64,000 nucleotides of DNA from Geopseudomonas aromaticivorans (GCF_019097855.1 NZ_JAHRGL010000030.1:266997-330996); one strand, 5' to 3'; shown: positions 9,197-18,049, counted from the first letter of the stretch. Notes: a model not told the origin generated them from the sequence alone. Numbers and translations are program-made.

Positions 9197-10813
9197 TCAG
9201 GCCTGTTGCAGCATCTGGCCCAGTTGCTGTTCCAGGCGCGCCGGCAGCGGGTCGAGCAGGCGCTCGACGCAGCTGGCGTTGGCCGGCGAGGCGATGGCGC
9301 GGATGCGCGCCCGCGCCCGTACGCCGAGGTCGGCGCTGAGCGACTGGTCGAGCAGCAGCAGGTTGCGGCTGTGGCGGTTCAGCTGCAGCGCACTCTGGCT
9401 GCATTCGCGCAGCAGCAGCTCGCTTGGCGACAGGCCGTAGAGCCCTTCGCCCTGGCTCAGGCCGAGCTGCAGGCGCAGGGTCAGGCCGCGGTCGGCGATC
9501 TCGATCTGCAGGGCATGGCCGAGGGCGCGCAGCAGCTCGCCGCAGCACAGTGCCCGGGTCAGGTAGTCCTCGCCGGACTGGTTGCTGTGGAACAGGATCA
9601 GGCTGCCGCCGTCATCGAGGCGCTGCAGGTTGCCGTGGTACAGGCGCGCGGCCTGCTCCAGGCAGTCGCGATAGCGCTGCAGCAGCTCGCGCAGGCGCTG
9701 CTGGGGTAGGCGTTGCAGCTCCTCCTGGCCGCCCAGCTGGATCGCCAGCACCGCCGTATGCACCGCCGGCAGGCGTGGCGTGGCCGGTGGTCGTGCCGTT
9801 GCCGGCGTCGGGCGAGGGGCGACAGACTCCAGGTCGTCGATCTCGAGGCCGAGCTCGTCGGCATCCAGCTCGAAGTCGTCGCTGTCCAGCGGGGCGGTCG
9901 GCGACCTGCGCTGCGGCTGCGCTGCGGCGCCGTCGAGCGCGTCGAGGTCGACGGCGAGATCCGCCGCAAAGTCGGGCTCGGCATGGCGCGCGCCGGCGGC
10001 CGCTGCCGCTGGGTTGACGCGGGCGGGGCGGCGTTCGTCGAGCAGGTTGTCCAGTCCCTCGAACAGCACCTCGTCGTCCTCTTCCCGTGCCTCGAGTTCA
10101 GCTTCCGCAGGCTCGGGCTTTACCGGTACCAGGCGGTTTTGCAGCTGGCGCGCCAGGTCGCCGATCTCGTCCAGGCGCTCGTTGGCCGGCGCCGGATCAT
10201 CCGGGGCCCGCAGCCACAGGCGCAGCTGCAGCAGCGGGGTGGTCAGCTGGCTGCCCAGCCGCAGGCTGGAGAACAGGGTGACGATAGCGATGATCAGTCC
10301 GAGCAGACCGAGGTTCTGCTGGCTGACGGTCAGCGGCTTGCGAAATGCCTCGAGGTCGAGGGTCAGTTGCAGCTGGCCAGCGGCGATTTCCTGGAAGGCG
10401 ATCGGCGCACTGAACACCCCTTCGCTGCGGTCCAGGGTGGACTGTTTCGGGCGGACGCCAGCCTCGGCGATGATCCGGTTGTCGACGCTGTGGATCACCA
10501 CATGGGCGACCAGAGGGTTCTGTGCCAGGTTGTCGAGCATCACGTTGAGGCTGAGCAGGTCCTTGGCCACCAGCAGCTCGGTGGCCGAGGCGACGGTCTG
10601 CTGCTTGAGGCTCTGGCCGACGGCTTCGATCTGCTCCTGGGTGGCCTGGCGCAGCTGCATGTTGAGGACCCAGGCGCACACCAGCACCACCAGGCTGACC
10701 AGCAGCAGGCTGTGGCTGACAATGCGCAGGGCAATGGGCACCCGGCGCCGGCGCAGGGCGTTGAGCAGGAGGACGAAGAAGTTGTCGGGCTTGACGGGCG
10801 CGGGCCGGTTCAC
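9197..10813 (-). CDS. AhpA/YtjB-family membrane protein with degenerate cyclase-like C-terminal domain
   Basis: A 538-residue protein. The N-terminal half has a membrane segment (about residues 33-50), a periplasmic sensor-like part and a second membrane segment near 170-185, matching the YtjB/AhpA (Smp) family, which in E. coli is also divergent from serB. An acidic linker rich in Asp/Glu/Ala follows. The last ~180 residues resemble a class III nucleotide-cyclase fold (LRELLQRYRDCLEQAARLYH, then a GG-S-LILF stretch), but the metal-binding aspartates are not all present, so it is probably non-catalytic. The GTG at 10813 is chosen because a sigma70-like promoter (TTGCCG, 18 bases, TATACT) sits just upstream and excludes the earlier ATG at 10870. 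Function unknown. Confidence 0.75.
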   Translation of the reverse strand: MNRPAPVKPDNFFVLLLNALRRRRVPIALRIVSHSLLLVSLVVLVCAWVLNMQLRQATQEQIEAVGQSLKQQTVASATELLVAKDLLSLNVMLDNLAQNPLVAHVVIHSVDNRIIAEAGVRPKQSTLDRSEGVFSAPIAFQEIAAGQLQLTLDLEAFRKPLTVSQQNLGLLGLIIAIVTLFSSLRLGSQLTTPLLQLRLWLRAPDDPAPANERLDEIGDLARQLQNRLVPVKPEPAEAELEAREEDDEVLFEGLDNLLDERRPARVNPAAAAAGARHAEPDFAADLAVDLDALDGAAAQPQRRSPTAPLDSDDFELDADELGLEIDDLESVAPRPTPATARPPATPRLPAVHTAVLAIQLGGQEELQRLPQQRLRELLQRYRDCLEQAARLYHGNLQRLDDGGSLILFHSNQSGEDYLTRALCCGELLRALGHALQIEIADRGLTLRLQLGLSQGEGLYGLSPSELLLRECSQSALQLNRHSRNLLLLDQSLSADLGVRARARIRAIASPANASCVERLLDPLPARLEQQLGQMLQQA

Positions 10814-10847
10814 GAGTGGGGCTCGGCTCTGGGAATAGGGGAGTCGA

Positions 10848-10877
10848 AGTATAGCGGGGGCGTCAGGCATCCGGCAA
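10848..10877 (-). promoter_or_regulatory. Sigma70-like promoter of the ytjB-like gene
   Basis: Reading leftward, TTGCCG (10877-10872) and TATACT (10853-10848) are 18 bases apart, matching consensus at 4 and 5 of 6 positions. Transcription would start near 10841, about 28 bases before the chosen GTG. Confidence 0.5.
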
Positions 10878-10908
10878 AGCGCCGCTGCCAGATGGTGCAC
10901 TTTGCGGG

Positions 10909-10939
10909 TAGAATGCCGAACTTTTCAGTTCCGGGGAGG
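10909..10939 (+). promoter_or_regulatory. -10 element and ribosome binding site of serB
   Basis: TAGAAT at 10909-10914 is a good -10 box without a recognisable -35. GGGGAGG at 10933-10939 lies 6 bases before the GTG start and fixes that start, since the open frame continues far upstream. Confidence 0.5.
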
Positions 10940-10945
10940 TGCGCC

Positions 10946-12160
10946 GTGCGCGAAATCGTCCTGATCAACATTACCGGGGAAGATCGCCCGGGCTTGACCG
11001 CCGCCATCACGGGCGTCCTCGCGCGTGGCGGGGTGAATATTCTCGACATCGGCCAGGCGGTGATCCACAACACCCTGTCGTTCGGTATCCTGGTCGAGAT
11101 CCCGCACAGCGCCAAGGCGTCGTCGGTGCTCAAGGACCTGCTGTTCACCGGCTACGAGCTGGATCAGCAGGTGCGCTTCACCCCGGTGTCCGAGGCCGAC
11201 TATCAGCAGTGGGTCGGCGGCCAGGGCAAGCCACGGCACATCGTCACCCTGCTGACGCGCAAGGTCACGGCCGAGCAGCTGCAGCGGGTCAGCTCGATCA
11301 CCGCGCAGTACGGCTTGAACATCGACCACATTGACCGCCTGTCCGGGCGCATGCCGCTGGACACCCCGGACGAACGCGGCAAGGGCTGCATCGAGTTTTC
11401 CGTGCGCGGCGAGCCGGCCGACCCGGCGGCGCTGCGCGCCGAGTTCCTCAGCGTGGCCCAGGAGCTCAACGTCGACATCGCCTTCCAGCAGGACACGATT
11501 TTCCGCCGCAACCGTCGCCTGGCGGTGTTCGACATGGACTCGACGCTGATCGAGGCGGAGGTGATCGACGAACTGGCCAAGGCCGCCGGGGTCGGCGAGC
11601 AGGTCGCCGAGATCACCGAGCGCGCGATGCGCGGCGAGCTGGATTTTCGCGCCAGCTTCAAGGAGCGCCTGGCGCTGCTCAAGGGGCTGTCCGAGGAGGT
11701 GCTGGCCGACATCGGGGCCGGCCTGCGCATGACCGAAGGCGCCGAATTCCTGTTCGCCGAGCTCAAGCGCCTAGGCTACAAGACTGCCATCCTCTCCGGC
11801 GGCTTCACCTACTTCGCCCGCCAGTTGCAGGACAAGCTCGGCATCGATTACGTGTTCGCCAACGAGCTGGAAATTGTCGACGGCAAGGTCACCGGGGTGG
11901 CGGTGGAGCCAATTGTCGATGCCCAGCGCAAGGCCGATTTGCTGCGCCAGCTGACCGAGCAGGAAGGGCTGCGCCTGGAGCAGACCATCGCTGTCGGCGA
12001 CGGCGCCAACGACCTGCCGATGCTGGCCATCGCCGGCCTCGGCGTGGCGTTCCGCGCCAAGCCTCTGGTCAAGCAGTCGGCCAAGCAGGCGATTTCCACC
12101 CTCGGCCTCGACGGCATCCTCTATCTGCTGGGCTATCGCGACCGCGAGGGGCGTGATTGA
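10946..12160 (+). CDS. serB: Phosphoserine phosphatase
   Basis: Last step of serine synthesis, hydrolysing phosphoserine. The 404-residue protein has an N-terminal tandem ACT-like region (REIVLINITGEDRPGLTAAI opening) and a C-terminal HAD phosphatase domain: D196-M-D198-S-T nucleophile motif, SGGF motif, and GDGANDLPML as the metal-binding motif. The start is a GTG with a strong GGGGAGG site. It is divergent from the ytjB-like gene and convergent with fimX, with a long symmetrical terminator between. Confidence 0.96.
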   Translation: MREIVLINITGEDRPGLTAAITGVLARGGVNILDIGQAVIHNTLSFGILVEIPHSAKASSVLKDLLFTGYELDQQVRFTPVSEADYQQWVGGQGKPRHIVTLLTRKVTAEQLQRVSSITAQYGLNIDHIDRLSGRMPLDTPDERGKGCIEFSVRGEPADPAALRAEFLSVAQELNVDIAFQQDTIFRRNRRLAVFDMDSTLIEAEVIDELAKAAGVGEQVAEITERAMRGELDFRASFKERLALLKGLSEEVLADIGAGLRMTEGAEFLFAELKRLGYKTAILSGGFTYFARQLQDKLGIDYVFANELEIVDGKVTGVAVEPIVDAQRKADLLRQLTEQEGLRLEQTIAVGDGANDLPMLAIAGLGVAFRAKPLVKQSAKQAISTLGLDGILYLLGYRDREGRD

Positions 12161-12166
12161 CCGCTG

Positions 12167-12213
12167 CCCAGGAATGCAAAAACCGCCATCAAGGCGGTTT
12201 TTGCATTCCTGGG
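12167..12213. terminator. Bidirectional intrinsic terminator between serB and fimX
   Basis: A perfect 21-base-pair stem (12167-12187 with 12193-12213) has a 5-base loop. The inner part, AAAAACCGCC/GGCGGTTTTT, places A- and T-runs on both strands, so it can stop transcription from serB and from fimX. Confidence 0.9.
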
Positions 12214-12223
12214 GTTGGAGAAT

Positions 12224-14293
12224 TCACTCCTCGCCGGAGGAGAACTCGTAGTCCATGCGCGGGCTCGGTCCCTGCAGGTACAGGCCCTGCACGTAGTTGA
12301 CCCCGGTCTGCCACAGGGTGGTCAGCACGCTGGGGTTGTCCACGCCCGGCACGATGGTCAGCTTGGCCTGCGCATGCAGGCCGCCAATCAGGCTCTTGAG
12401 CTGCTCCTGGCGCTCGGCCTCCGCCAGGTTGTCGATGAGCGAACCGTCGATCTTGGCGAAGTCGACATGCAGGTGGCGCAGGGTGTTGAACGGGTTGAGC
12501 GCGCCGCCGAACTGGCTGAGGGCGACCTTGCAGTGCAGCTCGGCCAGGCCCTGGCTCAGGGCCTTGGCCTGCTTGAGGTAGGCCACCGCATCCGGCTCGC
12601 AGAACTGCAGGACCAGGGCGTCGGCCGGCAGGCGGGCGGCCTTGAGCGCGGCGCTGAGCCAGGGCAGCAGCACCGGATCCTGCAGGCTGGCGGCGCCGAG
12701 GGGGATGAACAGGCGGGTGTTGTGGCCCTTGGCGCGCTGTTCGCCGAGCTGGCGGATGCTGTTGAGCAGCACCCAGCGGTCGACCTTTTCGGCCAGGCCG
12801 GCCTGCAGGGCCGCGGCGAGGAACTCCGCTGGTGCCACCGGCTCGCCCTGCGGGTTGTTCAGGCGCAGCAGGACCTCGTAGTTCTCGCGCTCGTCGCCGT
12901 GCAGGCTGATGATCGGCTGGAACAGCAGCTGGAAGCTGTTGTTATCCAGCGCCTGCTGGACCATGGCCACCAGGCTGCCGCGGCTGGCGGCGGCGGCCAG
13001 TTCCTCGGCGGGGTCGTAGAGTTTGAGGGCGTTGCCGTTGCTCAGTTCTTCGACGCAGCGATGGACGCGCTCGATCACCTGCTGGGACTTGGCGCTCTGC
13101 TCGCTGATGCCGGCGACGCCGATGCTCAGGGTGATTTGAGTGGTGCGCCCGCCGATGTCGAACATATGGGCTTCGATTTTCTTCAGCAGGCCGTGCAAGG
13201 CTTCTTCGCTCTGCTGCGGGCTGAGTGCCGGCAGCAGGGCGGCAAAGCTGTCGTCGGCGAGGCGCGCCAGCTGGGCGCGATCGCCGAAATGCTGGCGCAG
13301 CAGATTGGCGCAGTCGGCCAGCAGCAGGTCACCGTCGGCCAGACCGATCTCGCTGAGCAGGCTGGCGTAGCGGTCGATGCGCAGCAGCGCGAGGGTGGCC
13401 GCGGTGCCATCCTTGACCGCCCGCTCGCAGGCCTGGTCGAGCAGTTCGAGGAAGTGCACGCGGTTGAACAGGCCGGTGACCAGATCCTGGCTGCTGATCT
13501 CGCGCAGCTTTTCCTCCAGCTCGGCGTTGCCGGTTTCCGCGCGGATCACCACCTGGGTGCATGGCTCGCCATCGTAGCTGGCCGGCGAGAAGGTCATGCG
13601 CGCGCGGAACTGGCTGCCGTCGTCGCGGACGCCGGTGCATTGCAGGTCGGCGTGGCCCTCGCTGCTCTGGTAGGTCTTGAGGAAGTCCTTGAACGCCGCC
13701 TGGTCGCTGCTGTGGATCAGGTCGATCATCGGCATGCCGGCCAGCTCGTCGGCATCGGGATAGCCGAACAGCTCGACATAGGCGCGGTTCGCATAGATGT
13801 GCATGCCTTCGTGCACATAGGTGATGGCGTCCACCGAGCTGTCGAGCAGCAGCTGGCAGCGCTTTTCCGCCTCGCGCAGCGCCACTTCGGCGGCACGTCG
13901 GGCACGGCGCTCCTCGAGGTTCTTCAGCTCGCGTCCGGCGACCAGCAGCAGGCGCTCGTCGTCACCCTGTGGCACGCCGTCCTGGGCGCCGAGCAGCATG
14001 GCGTCGGTGATCGCCTCGCCGTCGTTGTCGGCGACCCGTTGCAGGAAGGGGATGTCCTTGCCCAGCCGGCGGATGGCACTCAGCGCTTCGCCGGGATCGA
14101 GGTTTTCGCTGTGCGGGGCGGCGATCAGCAGGTCCCAGCTCTGTTGCAGCGTGTCGGCGAGATCGTCGGCGGAGGTCAGACGATGCACACGGGTGGCGTG
14201 CCCCGCATTGCGAAACAGGCTGATCAGTCGCTCGGCCTCGTTCTGCGAGTCCTCGAGGATCAGCAAGCGGATGGATTTCTTTTCGTTGGACAT
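12224..14293 (-). CDS. fimX: FimX, c-di-GMP-binding regulator of type IV pili
   Basis: A 689-residue protein with, in order, a response-regulator-like domain (LLILEDSQNEAERL, about 1-125), a PAS domain (about 150-260, YANRAYVELFGYPDADEL), a degenerate GGDEF domain in which the signature is ADDSF, and an EAL domain whose signature is EVL (NYEVLLRLNN). These losses are those known for P. aeruginosa FimX, which binds c-di-GMP through the inactive EAL domain and promotes pilus assembly and twitching. The start is the ATG before SNEKKSIRLLILED. It follows a PilZ-like gene by 58 bases. Confidence 0.93.
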   Translation of the reverse strand: MSNEKKSIRLLILEDSQNEAERLISLFRNAGHATRVHRLTSADDLADTLQQSWDLLIAAPHSENLDPGEALSAIRRLGKDIPFLQRVADNDGEAITDAMLLGAQDGVPQGDDERLLLVAGRELKNLEERRARRAAEVALREAEKRCQLLLDSSVDAITYVHEGMHIYANRAYVELFGYPDADELAGMPMIDLIHSSDQAAFKDFLKTYQSSEGHADLQCTGVRDDGSQFRARMTFSPASYDGEPCTQVVIRAETGNAELEEKLREISSQDLVTGLFNRVHFLELLDQACERAVKDGTAATLALLRIDRYASLLSEIGLADGDLLLADCANLLRQHFGDRAQLARLADDSFAALLPALSPQQSEEALHGLLKKIEAHMFDIGGRTTQITLSIGVAGISEQSAKSQQVIERVHRCVEELSNGNALKLYDPAEELAAAASRGSLVAMVQQALDNNSFQLLFQPIISLHGDERENYEVLLRLNNPQGEPVAPAEFLAAALQAGLAEKVDRWVLLNSIRQLGEQRAKGHNTRLFIPLGAASLQDPVLLPWLSAALKAARLPADALVLQFCEPDAVAYLKQAKALSQGLAELHCKVALSQFGGALNPFNTLRHLHVDFAKIDGSLIDNLAEAERQEQLKSLIGGLHAQAKLTIVPGVDNPSVLTTLWQTGVNYVQGLYLQGPSPRMDYEFSSGEE

Positions 14294-14351
14294 TGATCGC
14301 CAGAAAGCAGCACCGAACAGGCGCAAAACGGGAAGGGAATTGGGCGAAAAT

Positions 14352-16142
14352 CTACAAGGACTCCCAGAGCGAGTCAAAGCCTTCCTCCGGCCCCTCGCTG
14401 GCGATGCTCAATCCTGTGACCGGTTTCCGCTCGAGGTCGACGGGGGTGTCCAGACGGCGATATTCGAACTGGTTGAAGCTGTCGCTCAGGGCATGCCGGT
14501 GGGTGAGCAGGATGCGCTGTACTTCGCCATCGAGGTTGAGCAGGATCTTCTGGCCCTGCTGGAACGGCAGGTGCGGCGCGATCAGCGTGGCCGGCCGGCC
14601 CAGCGCCGGAATCGCGTTGAGCAGCAGGCCGCGCAGGTACTGGCCGGGTTGCCCGCTGCGGGGTTGCGGGCGCAGGCCGCAGGGGTGCGCGCGCGGGGCG
14701 AGCAGCTCGATGCCCAGCTGCAGGCCAGCACCGTGCGGCTGGCGGATCCAGCGGATCAGGGCGATGTTCCAGCCGCGCTCGCCGGGGTGTTGCAGGCCGA
14801 CCAGATCGCCGCTCTGCAGCTGGCTGGGGGTGGTGTCGTCCCAGGCCAGGCAGTAGCCGCCGGGGCTCTGGTTGACGATCTGCAACTGGTGGCGCGGGTA
14901 GTCCTCGCGTTCGGGGACTGGGCTTGTCGCCTGCTTGCTGACCGGGGTGAAGTCGATCCGTTCGCGTTCCTTGTGCAGTAGGGCCTCGTCGTGGCTGGCG
15001 TCGAAGGCGCGCGCCCAGGTGTCCTGCTCGCGCTGGCGGCGCTGGAAGTCGACGCTGACTTCCTCGTCCGGCAACTGCAGCACCTCGGCGAAGCTGCGTC
15101 GGCCGGCGACGAAGTAGTGCAGGGCGCTGATGCCGAGACAGGCGCTCAGGCTACCGTTGGCGGGTGTGCGGTTGTAGGCCCGTTCGGCGGGGGCACTCCA
15201 GGCCGTGCACAGCTGCTGCAGCAGCTCGTCGGTGATGCCGTAGGGCATCGGCAGATTGGCATGGACGCGCTGGCCGCGGCCGAGCTGCAGGTATTCGCGC
15301 AGGTCGGCGACCAGGCCCTGGGTGACCAGGCCGCGCAGGTGGGCGTGGTCTTCGTCCTGCAGCAGGCTGGTGTAGCGCGGCGGGCTGTCGATGCTCGGGG
15401 CGAAGGCGAACAGGCTGTCGCGCCGGCGGGCATCCTGCAGGCGCACGCGGCTGCTCCAGGCCGGCAGGGCTTCGGCCAGCAGCTGGATGGCCTGCTGGCG
15501 CAGCTGGTTGCAGCGCGCGCAACCGAGCAGCAGGCTGCTCAGATAGCATTGTTCGATGGTCTGCGCGCTGCCGTTGCCGACGGCAAGCGGCAGGCGCTCC
15601 AGCTGCTGCTCGCAGGCGCTGCGGTAGAGCAGGTGGAGCTCCAGCCAGAAGCCCTGAGGGGGCGGAATATAGAGCAGGCAGAACTGGCACAGCATGCGGT
15701 ACAACCCTCGCAGGGCGAGCAGCAGTGCCCGGCCCGCCAACTGCCGGTCTTCGCTGGCGGGCAGCTGCAGGGCCTCGCTGGCGGTCAGCTTGGCGGCGCG
15801 CGCCAGCTGCTGCTGCAGGGTCTGACAGAGGGTGGCGATCTGCTGGCGGCGGGCATCGAGGATCACCACCTGGTTGCGCAGGTGGCGTTCCAGTTGCGTG
15901 CAGGCGAATTGCACTTCCGGTTGCAGCAGCTCGAGCAGTTGCAGGCGATTGGCCGGCGGGGTCTGCAGGCGGTTGAGCTCCTGCAGAGCGGTGTACAGGC
16001 GGCGGGCGGTTTCGCCGAGATTGGCCTTGGGCAGCTCGGCCAGCCAGGCGCTGACGGCAGCCGGCTGCGCGTCGGCAAAGCTCAGCACGGGCACATCCGG
16101 AAGCGTGACACGCAGCAGGGCGTAGGAGGAGTGCAGATCCAT
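14352..16142 (-). CDS. PilZ-like-motif protein upstream of fimX
   Basis: A 596-residue cytoplasmic protein with a mostly helical N-terminal two thirds and no clear membrane segments. In the C-terminal third, HQLQIVNQSPGGYCL carries the N-x-S-x-x-G pattern of PilZ c-di-GMP-binding domains, and arginines lie a few residues upstream (PEREDYPRH). The last ~150 residues look like beta-rich repeats of that kind. It sits directly before fimX, as I recall for the PA4958-PA4959 pair. Binding of c-di-GMP is inferred, not shown; the biochemical role is unknown. The ATG at 16142 (MDLHSSYALL) is preferred to one 78 bases upstream. Confidence 0.7.
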   Translation of the reverse strand: MDLHSSYALLRVTLPDVPVLSFADAQPAAVSAWLAELPKANLGETARRLYTALQELNRLQTPPANRLQLLELLQPEVQFACTQLERHLRNQVVILDARRQQIATLCQTLQQQLARAAKLTASEALQLPASEDRQLAGRALLLALRGLYRMLCQFCLLYIPPPQGFWLELHLLYRSACEQQLERLPLAVGNGSAQTIEQCYLSSLLLGCARCNQLRQQAIQLLAEALPAWSSRVRLQDARRRDSLFAFAPSIDSPPRYTSLLQDEDHAHLRGLVTQGLVADLREYLQLGRGQRVHANLPMPYGITDELLQQLCTAWSAPAERAYNRTPANGSLSACLGISALHYFVAGRRSFAEVLQLPDEEVSVDFQRRQREQDTWARAFDASHDEALLHKERERIDFTPVSKQATSPVPEREDYPRHQLQIVNQSPGGYCLAWDDTTPSQLQSGDLVGLQHPGERGWNIALIRWIRQPHGAGLQLGIELLAPRAHPCGLRPQPRSGQPGQYLRGLLLNAIPALGRPATLIAPHLPFQQGQKILLNLDGEVQRILLTHRHALSDSFNQFEYRRLDTPVDLERKPVTGLSIASEGPEEGFDSLWESL

Positions 16143-16238
16143 GATGGCTGGTCCGAAGGCAGGTGGAGCGTTGGTCTCGGGCGCCGTGGGCGTGGTCAGC
16201 CTGCAGAACCGCGGCGCCAAAAATTCTACCTGAATGCC

Positions 16239-16261
16239 GATCCGCCTGCTGGAGGCGGATC
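16239..16261. other. Hairpin in the psd-PilZ-like gap
   Basis: GATCCGCCT (16239-16247) and AGGCGGATC (16253-16261) form a perfect 9-base-pair stem with a 5-base loop in the 215-base gap between psd and the PilZ-like gene. On the leftward strand TAGAAT follows about ten bases later, so the hairpin may separate psd from an independently started transcript. No -35 box is clear. Confidence 0.4.
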
Positions 16262-16357
16262 ACAATGGCTGCCGCGCTCCGGGCGCAGCGCGTGCTGTCG
16301 CGATTCCTCGACCGTGCAGCGCTGCCCGTCGCGCGCGCCCCGCCGTTGCCGACGCGG

Positions 16358-17224
16358 TCAGGCCTGCGGCAGGGCCAGTTGCTGGCCCATGCGCACGGCG
16401 CTACCGGCGGCCAGGCCTTCGGCCCAGCGCACCTGCTCGGGGCCGAACAGCACGATGGCGGTGGAGCCGAGCTTGAAGCGACCGAGCTCGGCGCCCTTGT
16501 CCAGCTGGATCGGCGCGCGGGTCGCCTCGCCGTAGCGGAAGTGCCTGAGCGCGCGCTTGGGTGGAGTGACGAGGCCGGCCCACACCGTCTCGACGCTGGC
16601 GACGATCATCGCGCCGACCAGCACCACTGCCATCGGCCCGCGTTCGGTGTCGAACAGGCAGACCACGCGCTCGTTGCGGGCGAACAGCTCGGGCACATTC
16701 TCGGCGGTGAAGCCGTTGACCGAGAACAGCCGCCCGGGGACGTAGACCATCTCGCGCAGGGTGCCGGCCAGCGGCATGTGCACGCGGTGGTAGTCCTTCG
16801 GCGACAGGTAGACGGTGGCGAACTGGCCGCCCATGAACGGCGCGGCCATCTCGGCGTCGCCGCCGAGCAGCTCCAGCACGCTGAAGCTGTGGCCCTTGGC
16901 CTGGAAGATGCGGCCGTGCTCGATCGGGCCGAGCTGGCTGATGGCACCGTCGGCCGGGCTGAGGATGGCGCCGGGAGTGCTGTCCAGCTGCCGCGCGCCG
17001 TCGCGCAGGGCGCGGGTGAAGAAGGCGTTGAAGTGCTCGTAGGCGTGCGGGTTGCCGACCTCGGCCTCGCTCATGTCGACCTGGTAGCGTTTGACGAACC
17101 AGCTGATCAGCGGGTTCTTGAACCAGTCGGCGCGGCATTCGGCGGCCAGGCCGATCAGGCGCGACAGGGTGTGGTGCGGCAGCAGGTACTGGCCGGCGAG
17201 GAACAGGCGTTCTTTGAGGTTCAT
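16358..17224 (-). CDS. psd: Phosphatidylserine decarboxylase proenzyme
   Basis: Makes phosphatidylethanolamine from phosphatidylserine at the inner membrane. The 288-residue protein has the usual conserved blocks (SPADGAISQLGPI; YLSPKDYHRVHMP; GRLFSVN) and the self-cleavage motif LGST near residue 252-255, where the serine becomes the pyruvoyl group. It starts 9 bases after the rhdA stop, so they form one leftward unit. Confidence 0.97.
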   Translation of the reverse strand: MNLKERLFLAGQYLLPHHTLSRLIGLAAECRADWFKNPLISWFVKRYQVDMSEAEVGNPHAYEHFNAFFTRALRDGARQLDSTPGAILSPADGAISQLGPIEHGRIFQAKGHSFSVLELLGGDAEMAAPFMGGQFATVYLSPKDYHRVHMPLAGTLREMVYVPGRLFSVNGFTAENVPELFARNERVVCLFDTERGPMAVVLVGAMIVASVETVWAGLVTPPKRALRHFRYGEATRAPIQLDKGAELGRFKLGSTAIVLFGPEQVRWAEGLAAGSAVRMGQQLALPQA

Positions 17225-17233
17225 GGCAGGTCC

Positions 17234-18049
17234 TTAGATTTCCACCGGGGTGTCGGGGTGGTTGCCCCATTCCGACCAGGAGCCGGCGTAGCCCTTGATG
17301 TTCGGGTAGCCCAGTGCGCGCATCGCCAGATAGGTGAAGCCGGAGCGGCGGTGGGTCTGGCAGTGGGTGATGATTTCCTTGTCCGGGGTGATGCCGCGCG
17401 CCGCCAGCAGCTGCGCCAGGTCCTTGCGCAGGCGCAGGGTACGCTCGCGGTCCAGGCAGTCGGTCCACTCCAGGTTGATCGCGCCGGGGATGTGGCCGCC
17501 TCTGGCCGCCAGCACCTTCTCGCCACGGTATTCCTCCGGCGAGCGGGCATCCCAGATCAGCAGGTCAGCGGCACCGAGGCGGCCGAGGAGGTACTCGCGG
17601 GTGGCCAGCACATTGGCGCAGGGCTGCACCGCCACCGGGCCGCCGGCCGGCGCCGGCACTGTGCTGGACAGCGCGCGGCCCTCGGCCAGCCAGGCCTGCA
17701 GGCCGCCGTTGAGGTGGTGCCAGTGGCGGTGGTCGATCAGGTCGAGCAGCCAGCCGAAGCGCCCGGCCCACGGGCCGCCTTCGTCGTCGTAGAGCACGTA
17801 GACGGCGTCCGGGCGATGGCCCAGCTCACCGAGCAGCGCCTGCACCGAGCTCCATTCCGGCAGCAGGCCGGGCGCCGGCGGTTGGCCGAGCTGGGTGCGC
17901 TTGGGATCGACGAAGCGCGCCCCGGGTATGTGGCCCTCGGCGTAGCGGGCGGCGTTGGTCAGGTCGACCAGGATCAGTTCCGGCGCGCTCAGGCGGCTGG
18001 CCAGATCGGCCGGCTCGATCACCAGCGGCAGGTCGGAAAAGGCGGACAT
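17234..18049 (-). CDS. rhdA: Thiosulfate sulfurtransferase (rhodanese)
   Basis: Tandem-domain rhodanese of 271 residues, transferring sulfane sulfur to an acceptor such as cyanide. The second domain carries the catalytic cysteine C230 in HCQTHRRSGFTY. The reference Azotobacter RhdA loop, as I recall it, reads CQTHHR; here the second histidine is arginine. The N-terminal domain (DLTNAARYAEGHIPGARFVD) has no catalytic cysteine, as usual. The ATG before SAFSDLPLVIEP matches the family start and has an upstream GGAG. It is the first gene of the leftward rhdA-psd unit. Confidence 0.93.
   Translation of the reverse strand: MSAFSDLPLVIEPADLASRLSAPELILVDLTNAARYAEGHIPGARFVDPKRTQLGQPPAPGLLPEWSSVQALLGELGHRPDAVYVLYDDEGGPWAGRFGWLLDLIDHRHWHHLNGGLQAWLAEGRALSSTVPAPAGGPVAVQPCANVLATREYLLGRLGAADLLIWDARSPEEYRGEKVLAARGGHIPGAINLEWTDCLDRERTLRLRKDLAQLLAARGITPDKEIITHCQTHRRSGFTYLAMRALGYPNIKGYAGSWSEWGNHPDTPVEI

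Noticed and set aside
9713-10945. Upstream extension of the serB frame by ~410 codons
   Set aside because: It lies antisense to the ytjB-like gene; the GGGGAGG site and the ACT-like N-terminus fix the start at 10946.
12215-14296. A rightward open frame of ~690 codons covering fimX
   Set aside because: Antisense shadow of fimX; the leftward frame has PAS, GGDEF-like and EAL-like motifs.
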